Of a DNA stretch of 5,326 bases, positions 1 through 5,326 are shown one piece after another. The notes under the pieces are model-generated. The model searched no databases and was not told the DNA's origin. It was given only the letters and a program-made list of their open reading frames with translations. Source of the stretch: Deltaproteobacteria bacterium (GTDB taxonomy: Bacteria; Desulfobacterota; Desulfarculia; Desulfarculales; Desulfarculaceae); assembly GCA_021815655.1 (NCBI GenBank), contig JAKAGJ010000199.1, positions 1 through 5,326 of the forward strand, given 5' to 3'. The first letter of the stretch is position 1, and each line of letters starts with the position of its first letter. The translations under genes and the position numbers were made by a program.

Positions 1-3000
1 AACATGGAAGACGTGATCTTCAACGGCTCGGACAAGCGCAAGGCCACCGGCATGGCCGAGGTCTCCCTGGTCTTCGACAACACCGGCAGTCTCACCAACC
101 CCCAGTTCGCAGACCTGCCCGAAATCATGGTCACCCGCCGGCTGTACCGCAACGGCGACAGCGAGTATCTCATCAATAAAATGTCCTGCCGCCTCAAGGA
201 CATCCAGCAGTTGTTCATGGACACCGGCCTGGGCAACCGCTCCTACGCCATCATCGAGCAGGGGCGCGTGGCGGCCTTCATCGAGGCCAAGCCCGAGGAC
301 CGCCGCTTGTGGGTGGAGGAGGCCGCGGGCATCACCCGCTACAAAAACCAGAAAAAGGTCTCCCTGCGCAAGATGCAGGCCGCCAAGGAAAACCTGGACC
401 GCCTACAGGACATCCTGCACGAGGTGGCGACCCAGATGGAGCGCCTGCGGCGCCAGTCCCAAAAGGCCCAAGTCCACCGCGACCTGCGCGGCCGCGTGCA
501 GGAGCTGGACCTGAACCTGTCCAGCCATGACTTCGCCCGCCTGTGCGCCGAGCAGGTCACGGCCCAGGCCGAGGCCGACGCCGTGGCCGCCCAGCTGCTC
601 TTGGCCAATCAACAGGTCACCGGCCTGGAGACCGACCTGGAAACCGTGCGCGTGCAGCTTATTAGCGCCGAGGAGGAGATCAGCCAGGCCGGGGCGCGGC
701 GCCTGGAGGCCCAGGGGGCCATCCAGAAGGCCGAGAACGAGCTGACCCTCTTGGGGCGCGAGGCCGAAAACCTCAAGCGCCTAAAAGAGCGCTACGAGGA
801 GGAACGCCGCCAGCTCAAGGCCCGGCTCGGCGAGCAGGAGCGCGAGCTGGCCAAGGCCCGCCGCCAGGCCCAGGAGAGCCAGGACAACCTGGCCGACAGC
901 CGGGCCGCCGCCGAGGCCATCAGCGAACAGGTCCTGGAGCGCCAGGAGGGCTTGAGCGGCCTGGAGCAGCGGGTGGACGCGGCCAAGCATACCTTGGTGG
1001 ATAATCTGTCGGCCATCAGCCAGCAAAAGAACCGCCTGGGCGACATCGAGCGCCAGCAGTCCGAATTGCAGCGCCGCCAGGAGTCCTTAAGCAGCCGCCG
1101 CCAGGGCCTGGAAGATGACCTGGCCCAGCAGGAGGCTGGGCGCCAGGAGGCCCAGGAGGCCCTGGATCAAGCCCGCGCCGAGTTGGAGGAGTCCGAAACC
1201 AAGCTGACCCAGCTCTCGCGCCAGCGCGACGAGTATCAACAGCGCCTGTCCGGCCTGCGCCGGGCCGAGCAGGAGGCCACCCGCCGCCGCCACGGCCTGG
1301 CCGCCTCGGTGGACGCCCTGGCCTCGGCCCTGGGCTCCCACGACTGGGCCCAGGCGGGGGTGCGCCGGGTGCTGGGCGACGCCAGCCAGGGCAAGCTGCC
1401 GGTGCCGCTCTTGGGAGTGGTGGCCGAGAAGCTCTCCGTGCAGCCCGGGGCCGAGGCCCTGGTGGAGGCGGCCCTGGGGCCGGATTTGCAGGCGCTGATG
1501 GTGGCCGACGGCGCCGCCGCCCTGGCCCTGGGCCAGTACGTGGCCAAGGAGAACCTGGGGCGCATCCGGGTGGTGGCCTTGCACGAACTTAACGGCCGTC
1601 TGGACCACCCGGCGGGCAGCCAGCCCCTGGCCGGCCTGGTCAAGCCCGAGCCGGGCTTCGAGCCGCTGGCCGCCCTGTGGATGGCCTGTGGCCACAGCCC
1701 GGACCTGGCCAACGCCTGGAGCGCCGCCAGCGCCCTGGAGCCGGGGCAGGTGGTGGTCAGCGCCGACGGCGAGCGCCTGGACCGCCCGGGCGCCGCCAGC
1801 CTGGGGCGCGGCAAGGCCGAGTCGGTGCTCACCCGCCAGAACGAGCTGAAGAAGCGCCGCCAGGAGTTGGCCGCCGCCGAAGATGCCCAGGCCGAGGCCA
1901 CCGAGGCCCGCGAGATGGCCGAATCCGAGGTGGCCCGCCTGGAGGAGGAGCACCGCGACTGGCGCGGCCAGCATCAGGAGCAGGAGCGCACCCTGCGCCG
2001 CCGCGAGCAGGAGTTGTTCCGCCTGCGCGAGGCCGTGGGGGTCAAGGAGCGCCAACTGGAGGGGCTGGAGTACGACGCCGGCGAGATATGGTCGGAACTT
2101 AATCGTCTGGAATCTGAAGGCGTGCGCCTGGGCGAGACCCTGGCCGCCCTGGAGGGCAAAAGCGCCGACCTGGAGCAAGGCCTGGCCGCCGCCCAGATGG
2201 CTTTGAGCCAGGGGCGCCAGGACTTGGAGCGGGTGCGGGTGCAGGAGGGCGAGGCCCGCCTAGCCGCCGCCTCCCTGCAGAACGCCGCCGAGCAGGCCTT
2301 GCGCGAGTCCAAGCGCCTGGGCCAGGAGATGGCCGCGGCCAGCGAGCGCCTGCTGACCTTGAGCGCCGACGTGCAGGGCGCCGGCGACACCCTGGATTCC
2401 ATCCTGGGGCGCCGCTCGGCCGAGCAGAACCGCCTGGGCGGGCTCTACGCCGAAATGGACCGCCAGGAGGAGGCCTACCGCCAGGCCCGCGAGGTCTTGA
2501 GCCAGGCCCAGGCCCGGGCCGCCGAGCTGGAGGCCAGCCTCAAGCAGGGACGCCAGGACTTGAAGCGCGTGGAGTCCGAGAGCCAGGCCCTGAGCCTGCG
2601 CCTCAAGGAACTGGAGTTGGCCAGCCAGCATTTGTGCGAGCAGGTCATGGAGCGCTGCCACGTGGACCTGGCCAGCCAGCACCAGGAGTTCCTGCCCCAG
2701 GGGCCCTTCCAGCCCGAGCAGGCCAAGGAACGCCTGGCCAAGCTGCGCCAGCGCCTGGGCCGCCTGGGGCCGGTCAACATGGAGGCCATCAGCGAGTTCG
2801 AGGCCTTGAGCGAGCGGCACCAGTTCCTTACCGAACAAAAGGCCGACCTGGAGGCCTCCCTGGATGACCTGCGCTCGGCCATCCGCAAGATCAACAAGAC
2901 CAGCCGCGTCCGCTTCATCGAAACCTTGGCCGAGGTGAACCAGCGCCTGGAGGCGGTCTTCCCGGTGCTTTTCGGCGGTGGCCAGGCCAGCCTGGAGCTG

Positions 3001-3378
3001 GACCAGGACGTGGACCCCCTGGAGGCCGGCCTGCACCTGATGGTGGAGTTGCCGGGCAAGAAGGTCAAAAACCTGGAAGCGCTCTCCGGCGGCGAGAAGG
3101 CCCTGTCGGCGGTGGCGGTGCTCTTCGCCCTGTTCCTCATCAGGCCCGCGCCCTTTTGCATCCTGGACGAGGTGGATGCGCCCCTGGACGAGGCCAACGC
3201 CGGGCGTTTCCACGACCTGTTGCGCCAGCTGGCCGGCCGCTCCCAGATACTCATGGTCACCCACAGCCGCCGCACCATGGAGATCATGGACCTGCTCTAT
3301 GGCGTGACCATGGAGGAGCGCGGGGTGAGCAAGATGCTGGCCGTGAACCTGGCCCAGGGCGAATCCCTGGCCGCTTGA
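1..3378 (+). CDS. smc: Chromosome segregation ATPase Smc (5'-truncated by window edge)
   Basis: Smc is the ATPase core of the bacterial condensin (with ScpA/ScpB), which loads on DNA, extrudes loops and helps separate replicated chromosomes. The frame is open from base 1 (AAC, then ATG at 4). That ATG is internal, because MEDVIFNGSDKRK is the conserved segment about 60 residues into the family, so Walker A lies upstream of the window. Numbering from that ATG: rest of the N-terminal head about 1-115 (EDRRLWVEEAAGITRYK at 98-114); first coiled-coil arm about 118-440, rich in E, Q, R, A and L; hinge about 467-600; return arm about 605-965; C-terminal head with ABC signature LSGGEKALSA (1027-1036), Walker B CILDEVDAPLDEAN (1052-1065, D1055/E1056) and H-loop THS (1086-1088). 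The 1,125 residues seen plus about 60 missing give roughly 1,185, normal for Smc. No frameshift or missing motif is visible. The TGA stop lies 83 bases before ftsY. The identification is very secure. Confidence 0.97.
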   Translation, partial: NMEDVIFNGSDKRKATGMAEVSLVFDNTGSLTNPQFADLPEIMVTRRLYRNGDSEYLINKMSCRLKDIQQLFMDTGLGNRSYAIIEQGRVAAFIEAKPEDRRLWVEEAAGITRYKNQKKVSLRKMQAAKENLDRLQDILHEVATQMERLRRQSQKAQVHRDLRGRVQELDLNLSSHDFARLCAEQVTAQAEADAVAAQLLLANQQVTGLETDLETVRVQLISAEEEISQAGARRLEAQGAIQKAENELTLLGREAENLKRLKERYEEERRQLKARLGEQERELAKARRQAQESQDNLADSRAAAEAISEQVLERQEGLSGLEQRVDAAKHTLVDNLSAISQQKNRLGDIERQQSELQRRQESLSSRRQGLEDDLAQQEAGRQEAQEALDQARAELEESETKLTQLSRQRDEYQQRLSGLRRAEQEATRRRHGLAASVDALASALGSHDWAQAGVRRVLGDASQGKLPVPLLGVVAEKLSVQPGAEALVEAALGPDLQALMVADGAAALALGQYVAKENLGRIRVVALHELNGRLDHPAGSQPLAGLVKPEPGFEPLAALWMACGHSPDLANAWSAASALEPGQVVVSADGERLDRPGAASLGRGKAESVLTRQNELKKRRQELAAAEDAQAEATEAREMAESEVARLEEEHRDWRGQHQEQERTLRRREQELFRLREAVGVKERQLEGLEYDAGEIWSELNRLESEGVRLGETLAALEGKSADLEQGLAAAQMALSQGRQDLERVRVQEGEARLAAASLQNAAEQALRESKRLGQEMAAASERLLTLSADVQGAGDTLDSILGRRSAEQNRLGGLYAEMDRQEEAYRQAREVLSQAQARAAELEASLKQGRQDLKRVESESQALSLRLKELELASQHLCEQVMERCHVDLASQHQEFLPQGPFQPEQAKERLAKLRQRLGRLGPVNMEAISEFEALSERHQFLTEQKADLEASLDDLRSAIRKINKTSRVRFIETLAEVNQRLEAVFPVLFGGGQASLELDQDVDPLEAGLHLMVELPGKKVKNLEALSGGEKALSAVAVLFALFLIRPAPFCILDEVDAPLDEANAGRFHDLLRQLAGRSQILMVTHSRRTMEIMDLLYGVTMEERGVSKMLAVNLAQGESLAA

Positions 3379-3403
3379 CGCCGGCTTTTTCGCTCTATAC
3401 CAT
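3375..3403 (+). promoter_or_regulatory. Candidate sigma-70 promoter for ftsY, overlapping the smc stop codon
   Basis: TTGACG at 3375-3380 matches the -35 consensus at 5 of 6 positions. Seventeen bases downstream, TACCAT at 3398-3403 matches the -10 consensus at 4 of 6. An alternative -10, TATACC at 3396-3401, has a 15-base spacer. Transcription would begin near 3409-3411, about 50 bases before the ftsY start. The spacer includes a T5 run and is A/T-richer than its surroundings. This is a consensus match read by eye in high-GC DNA, so it is suggestive only. ftsY may equally be transcribed by read-through from smc. Confidence 0.33.
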
Positions 3404-3404
3404 G

Positions 3405-3439
3405 CTACGGGCGGGTGGCTGACGGCCTCCCGTCCGTAG
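3405..3439 (+). terminator. Strong hairpin between smc and ftsY, terminator-like without a clear T tract
   Basis: The left arm ctacgggcggg (3405-3415) pairs with the right arm cccgtccgtag (3429-3439) over 11 bp with one G-U pair. After a T-T mismatch, ggc (3417-3419) can pair with gcc (3425-3427), leaving a five-base loop. The stem is long and GC-rich, but what follows is tcatttcaacc, not a run of T, so intrinsic termination would be weak at best. It could be an attenuator between smc and ftsY, a 3'-end stabiliser for smc mRNA, or a structure in the ftsY leader. The structure is plain in the sequence, but its role is inferred. Confidence 0.5.
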
Positions 3440-3454
3440 TCATTTCAACCCCCC

Positions 3455-3458
3455 GAGG
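3455..3458 (+). promoter_or_regulatory. Ribosome binding site of ftsY (GAGG, short spacing)
   Basis: GAGG lies only three bases before the ATG at 3462, closer than the usual spacing. It is the only Shine-Dalgarno-like element near this start. The start is nevertheless favoured by the protein, because MGLLKFWKKK is a typical FtsY N-terminus. Confidence 0.55.
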
Positions 3459-3461
3459 ATC

Positions 3462-4616
3462 ATGGGCCTATTAAAATTCTGGAAAAAGAAGGATCAGGCT
3501 CCAGCCGCCGAGGCCGAGGCCCAGCCGGAGCCGCGGGCTCTTGAGGGCCTCGAAGCCGAGCCGGAGGCCGTGGAGAGCGCTCCCGTCCCTGAGCCCATGG
3601 CCGAGGCACCCGCGCCGGCCAGCCAGGCCGAGCCGGCCACCCAACCCGTGACGCTCCCAGAGCCGCCCGAGCCGGGGCCAGCCGAGGAACCGCCAGCCCC
3701 GCCGGAAAAGAAAAAGGGCCTTTTCGCCCGTCTGGCCGAACGCCTGGGCAAGACTCGCGAGAAGATAAGCGGCTCCATCGACCGCCTGACCCTGGGACGC
3801 AAGATCGATGACGAGCTGTTGGACGAGCTGGAGGAGGTGCTGGTCACCGCCGACCTGGGGGTCAAGACCTCCCTGGAGCTGATCGAGGGGCTGCGCGGCC
3901 GCGTGCGCCGCCAGGAACTGCGCGATGCCGAGGCCCTCAAGCTGGCCCTGCGCGCCGGCATCGAGGCGGTGCTGACCAAGGTGGCGCCGGTGCCCAGCCG
4001 CGACCACGCCCCCCACGTCATCATGGTGGTGGGGGTCAACGGCGTGGGCAAGACCACCACCATCGGCAAGCTGGCGCACTACTTCACCGGCCAGGGTCGG
4101 CGGGTGCTCCTGGGGGCCAGCGATACCTTCCGGGCCGCCGCCGCCGAGCAGTTGGAGATATGGGCCGGCCGCGTGGGCTGCCCCATCGTGCGCCAAAAGC
4201 ACGGCGCCGATCCCTCGGCCGTGGCCTATGACGCCGTGGAGGCGGCCCAGAACCGGGGCCGCGATCTGGTCATCATCGACACCGCCGGCCGCCTGCACAC
4301 CAAGGTCAACCTCATGGAGGAGCTGAAGAAGATCCACCGGGTGCTGGGCAAGCGCCTGGAGGGCGCGCCCCACGAGGTGCTCTTGGTGCTGGACGCCACC
4401 ACCGGGCAAAACGCGCTGAGCCAGGCCAAGCTCTTTCACGAGGCCGTGCCTTTGACCGGGTTGGTGCTGACCAAGCTGGACGGCACCGCCAAGGGCGGAG
4501 TGGTGGTGGCCATCGCCGAGGCCATGGGGCTGCCCATCTGCTTCGTGGGCGTGGGCGAGGCCCTGGAGGACCTGCGCCCCTTTGACCCCCAGGAATTCGC
4601 GGCGGCCATTTTCTAG
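3462..4616 (+). CDS. ftsY: Signal recognition particle receptor FtsY (SRP GTPase)
   Basis: FtsY is the membrane-associated receptor that pairs with Ffh-SRP RNA, through mutual GTP hydrolysis, to deliver nascent inner-membrane proteins to the translocon. The 384-residue protein has three parts. The A domain (about 11-82) is an Ala/Pro/Glu-rich, low-complexity acidic linker. The N domain (about 86-175) is helical. The G domain follows, with G1 GVNGVGKTT (191-199), DTFRAAAAEQL (221-231), G3 DTAGR (273-277), DATTGQNAL (311-319), G4 TKLD (337-340) and closing GVGEALEDLRPF (363-374). The ending DPQEFAAAIF is typical of the family. MGLLKFWKKK (1-10) and KKKGLFARLAERL (83-95) are basic/hydrophobic segments placed like the two lipid-binding helices known in E. 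coli FtsY. Ffh is excluded because there is no C-terminal Met-rich M domain. The gene follows smc in the same direction after 83 bases. All motifs are intact and codon bias matches smc. Confidence 0.97.
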   Translation: MGLLKFWKKKDQAPAAEAEAQPEPRALEGLEAEPEAVESAPVPEPMAEAPAPASQAEPATQPVTLPEPPEPGPAEEPPAPPEKKKGLFARLAERLGKTREKISGSIDRLTLGRKIDDELLDELEEVLVTADLGVKTSLELIEGLRGRVRRQELRDAEALKLALRAGIEAVLTKVAPVPSRDHAPHVIMVVGVNGVGKTTTIGKLAHYFTGQGRRVLLGASDTFRAAAAEQLEIWAGRVGCPIVRQKHGADPSAVAYDAVEAAQNRGRDLVIIDTAGRLHTKVNLMEELKKIHRVLGKRLEGAPHEVLLVLDATTGQNALSQAKLFHEAVPLTGLVLTKLDGTAKGGVVVAIAEAMGLPICFVGVGEALEDLRPFDPQEFAAAIF

Positions 4617-4833
4617 GATTGGGTGCGGGGGAGCCTTCCAAGCTCTCGTCGCCGGGCGGGGATGTGGTTGCGACTCAGCCCCACATGAAGATATCTGTCA
4701 CGTAATCAATGTCCTCGTTTTTGTATGAAAGGGAGCCGGTCCCCACTGGGTTCGGGCATGCGTTGTCAGGGCTGGTCGCCTGAAGCCCATCTACAAGAAG
4801 TGCAGAGGTGTCGTCTTCTTCTTAATCGGCGGC
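4617..4833. other. Intergenic region between ftsY and the zinc-ribbon gene
   Basis: No convincing gene or RNA was found here. Composition falls from GC-rich near 4617-4680 to an A/T-richer patch at about 4688-4730, as expected of a promoter region, but no -35/-10 pair is good. For example, TTGCGA at 4668-4673 has no acceptable -10 at 16-18 bases. A small hairpin, atgtgg (4662-4667) with ccacat (4681-4686), is not followed by T residues, so no clear ftsY terminator is visible. From 4729 the frame is open and continuous with the zinc-ribbon gene but contains no ATG, GTG or TTG before 4834. Confidence 0.6.
4804..4810 (+). promoter_or_regulatory. Shine-Dalgarno-like AGAGGTG upstream of the zinc-ribbon gene
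   Basis: AGAGGTG is the best ribosome-binding match in this gap, but it lies 23 bases before the GTG at 4834, too far to serve it. At normal spacing it would point to initiation at about 4813-4820, where the in-frame codons are GTC, TTC and TTC. It is listed because it bears directly on where this gene starts. Confidence 0.4.
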
Positions 4834-5145
4834 GTGCAACCCAAGACCGTGGCGCTGGAGGGCGCGGGGCGCCTGTGCCCTTCCTGTGGCCTCAATACCT
4901 GCCAGCAGATGCGCCAGGATTACTACCTGAGCCTGTTTTTCATCCCCCTTTTCCCGGTCAAGCGCGGGGCGCCCTATTGGCAATGCCGCCGCTGCGGCCA
5001 GGCCTGTGGCGGCCAGCCCCCGGCCCAGCCCGCCCCCCGGCCGGAGCCCGCCCCGGCGGCGGCGCTGGCCTGCGGTTTCTGCGGGGGCGAGTTGAGGCAA
5101 GGCTTTAAGTATTGCCCCTATTGCGGCGCCAGGATATCTTATTGA
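4834..5145 (+). CDS. Small double zinc-ribbon protein of unknown function (start uncertain)
   Basis: The 103-residue protein (from GTG) carries four Cys pairs. CPSCG (15-19) and CRRCG (51-55) bracket the segment YYLSLFFIPLFPVKRG (30-45), and CGFCG (80-84) and CPYCG (94-98) form a second compact ribbon after a Pro/Ala-rich linker (about 60-77). Two structural zinc sites are therefore expected: C15/C18/C51/C54 and C80/C83/C94/C97. The SLFFIPLFPVK motif is familiar from uncharacterised bacterial zinc-ribbon proteins. It is hydrophobic but short and Pro-containing, so a membrane span is doubtful. GTG 4834 is the only usual start codon in the open frame, yet it lacks a Shine-Dalgarno sequence, and the in-frame codons just upstream encode VFFLIGG, which looks like the usual beginning of this family. 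The gene lies 217 bases after ftsY and is probably a separate unit. The role is unknown. The coding call is strong because of the Cys pattern, while the exact start is weak. Confidence 0.85.
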   Translation: MQPKTVALEGAGRLCPSCGLNTCQQMRQDYYLSLFFIPLFPVKRGAPYWQCRRCGQACGGQPPAQPAPRPEPAPAAALACGFCGGELRQGFKYCPYCGARISY

Positions 5146-5170
5146 ATTAGCTGGTATTGTTTGATTAGCT
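5146..5170. repeat. Short direct repeat ATTAGCT, two copies 18 bases apart
   Basis: ATTAGCT occurs at 5146-5152 and again at 5164-5170, immediately after the zinc-ribbon stop. The second copy overlaps TTGAT (5161-5165). At seven bases it could be chance. It is noted because it sits where a mobile-element boundary might be. Confidence 0.35.
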
Positions 5171-5177
5171 TTGGGCA

Positions 5178-5196
5178 TTGGCCAACCGCTGGCCAA
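5178..5196. repeat. Perfect 7-bp inverted repeat (hairpin) downstream of the zinc-ribbon gene
   Basis: ttggcca (5178-5184) pairs fully with tggccaa (5190-5196) around the five-base loop accgc. A competing fold pairs ctttgg (5169-5174) with ccaaag (5193-5198). Neither strand shows a T run after the stem, so it does not look like an intrinsic terminator. It begins 12 bases after a TTGAT, a placement like the subterminal hairpin at the left end of some IS200/IS605 elements. The structure is certain and the interpretation is not. Confidence 0.55.
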
Positions 5197-5263
5197 AGAT
5201 TCCAAGCCCGCGCGCCAGCTCACGTGGTTCAACAGTAGCCGCGGCCGTCAAATCGTCCGCGCC

Positions 5264-5326
5264 ATGGATACTGGCGTTCCTGTCATGGGAGCATACCGGC
5301 AACCGGGCTATTCCCATACCGTTTTC
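5264..5326 (+). CDS. Possible start of an IS200/IS605-type TnpA, cut by window end
   Basis: An ATG at 5264, with a second in-frame ATG at 5285, opens a frame that runs off the window. From the second ATG it reads MGAYRQPGYSHTVF, which recalls the beginning of Y1 (HUH) transposases of the IS200/IS605 family, where YR, a few residues, then H-x-V/F commonly precede a YHLVW-like strand. The catalytic HUH and Tyr would lie outside the window, so nothing decisive is visible. There is no good Shine-Dalgarno before either ATG, and third-position G/C is lower than in smc or ftsY, which would fit acquired DNA. The same frame is open back to 5165. The opposite strand is also open over 5165-5326, so this may not be coding. 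Confidence 0.22.
   Translation, partial: MDTGVPVMGAYRQPGYSHTVF

Noticed and set aside
1087..2178. 363-codon open frame on the - strand inside smc
   Set aside because: It mirrors the strongly G/C-biased third positions of smc. Its translation is a low-complexity G/A/L/Q/H-rich string with no domain, and the + strand protein is unmistakable.
2260..3264. 334-codon open frame on the - strand over the smc C-terminal part
   Set aside because: Same antisense shadow effect; repetitive L/G/Q/A/H composition opposite the Smc head motifs.
3351..3390. Hairpin ccaggg/ccctgg (3354-3359 with 3365-3370) and T5 at 3386-3390 as an smc terminator
   Set aside because: The stem lies inside the smc coding sequence and ends 15 bases before the T run. 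The only stem adjacent to the T run is 4 bp (gccg 3370-3373 with cggc 3382-3385), too weak to call.
3471..4439. 322-codon open frame on the - strand inside ftsY
   Set aside because: Antisense shadow of ftsY with biased G/L/A/H composition and no recognisable motif.
4662..4686. Hairpin atgtgg/ccacat after ftsY as a terminator
   Set aside because: Only 6 bp with an irregular interior, and it is followed by gaagatatc rather than T residues.
4749..4765. tRNA T-loop-like GGTTCGGG, and a similar GGTTCAA at 5226-5232
   Set aside because: Neither is flanked by a complementary T stem or by any anticodon or acceptor stem.
4709..4783. 24-codon ORF starting MSSFLYEREP in the ftsY-zinc-ribbon gap
   Set aside because: Short, no Shine-Dalgarno, no recognisable similarity; a chance frame.
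4808..4834. Programmed frameshift from GTG 4808 on the repeated CTT/TTC tract to make the zinc-ribbon N-terminus
   Set aside because: That start gives five codons before TAA, there is no known slippery motif or stimulator, and simpler explanations (start-codon change or base error) exist.
4725..5108. 127-codon + strand frame starting at ATG 4725
   Set aside because: It overlaps the zinc-ribbon gene in another frame, loses all the Cys pairs, becomes R/P/G-rich and has no Shine-Dalgarno before its ATG.
4822..5232. 136-codon - strand frame across the zinc-ribbon gene
   Set aside because: It is antisense to the well-supported zinc-ribbon CDS, starts only at TTG and has low-complexity A/G/L content.
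5165..5326. The - strand tail containing CSHDRNASIHG read as a TnpB C-terminal zinc finger
   Set aside because: TnpB tails have paired CxxC motifs followed by a D-R-D-x-N-A-style segment. Here only one Cys is present and the spacing is wrong, so the resemblance is not enough.

Overview
The window is a high-GC bacterial chromosomal segment with very strong G/C preference at third codon positions in its two large genes. It reads as core housekeeping DNA: smc (chromosome segregation, 5' end cut off by the window), then ftsY (signal recognition particle receptor), then a small double zinc-ribbon protein, all on the + strand, followed by a less biased stretch at the right edge. The wording of the Smc head and the smc-ftsY adjacency suggest a deltaproteobacterium-type organism (Desulfobacterota and relatives). 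This is an inference from memory of such proteins, not a search.

Layout. 1-3378: Smc lacking about its first 60 residues, and so its Walker A motif, with both coiled-coil arms, hinge and C-terminal head intact. 3379-3461: a short gap with a candidate sigma-70 promoter overlapping the smc stop codon, a strong 11-bp hairpin without a good T tract, and a closely spaced GAGG before ftsY. 3462-4616: complete FtsY with all GTPase motifs. 4617-4833: non-coding as far as can be seen, with an A/T-richer dip around 4688-4730. 4834-5145: a zinc-ribbon protein whose true start is doubtful, because a family-like hydrophobic segment lies in frame upstream of the only usable start codon. 5146-5326: a perfect 7-bp hairpin and a reading frame running off the edge that weakly resembles the start of an IS200/IS605-type TnpA.

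How the genes work together. Smc compacts and segregates the chromosome. FtsY docks ribosome-SRP complexes at the membrane. They are functionally separate, and their adjacency looks like a conserved housekeeping arrangement. The zinc-ribbon protein has no assigned role, and the 217-base gap argues that it is a separate unit.

No new multi-gene system can be supported here. The places worth a second look are the start of the zinc-ribbon gene, the smc-ftsY junction, and the right edge, where a transposon end may begin.
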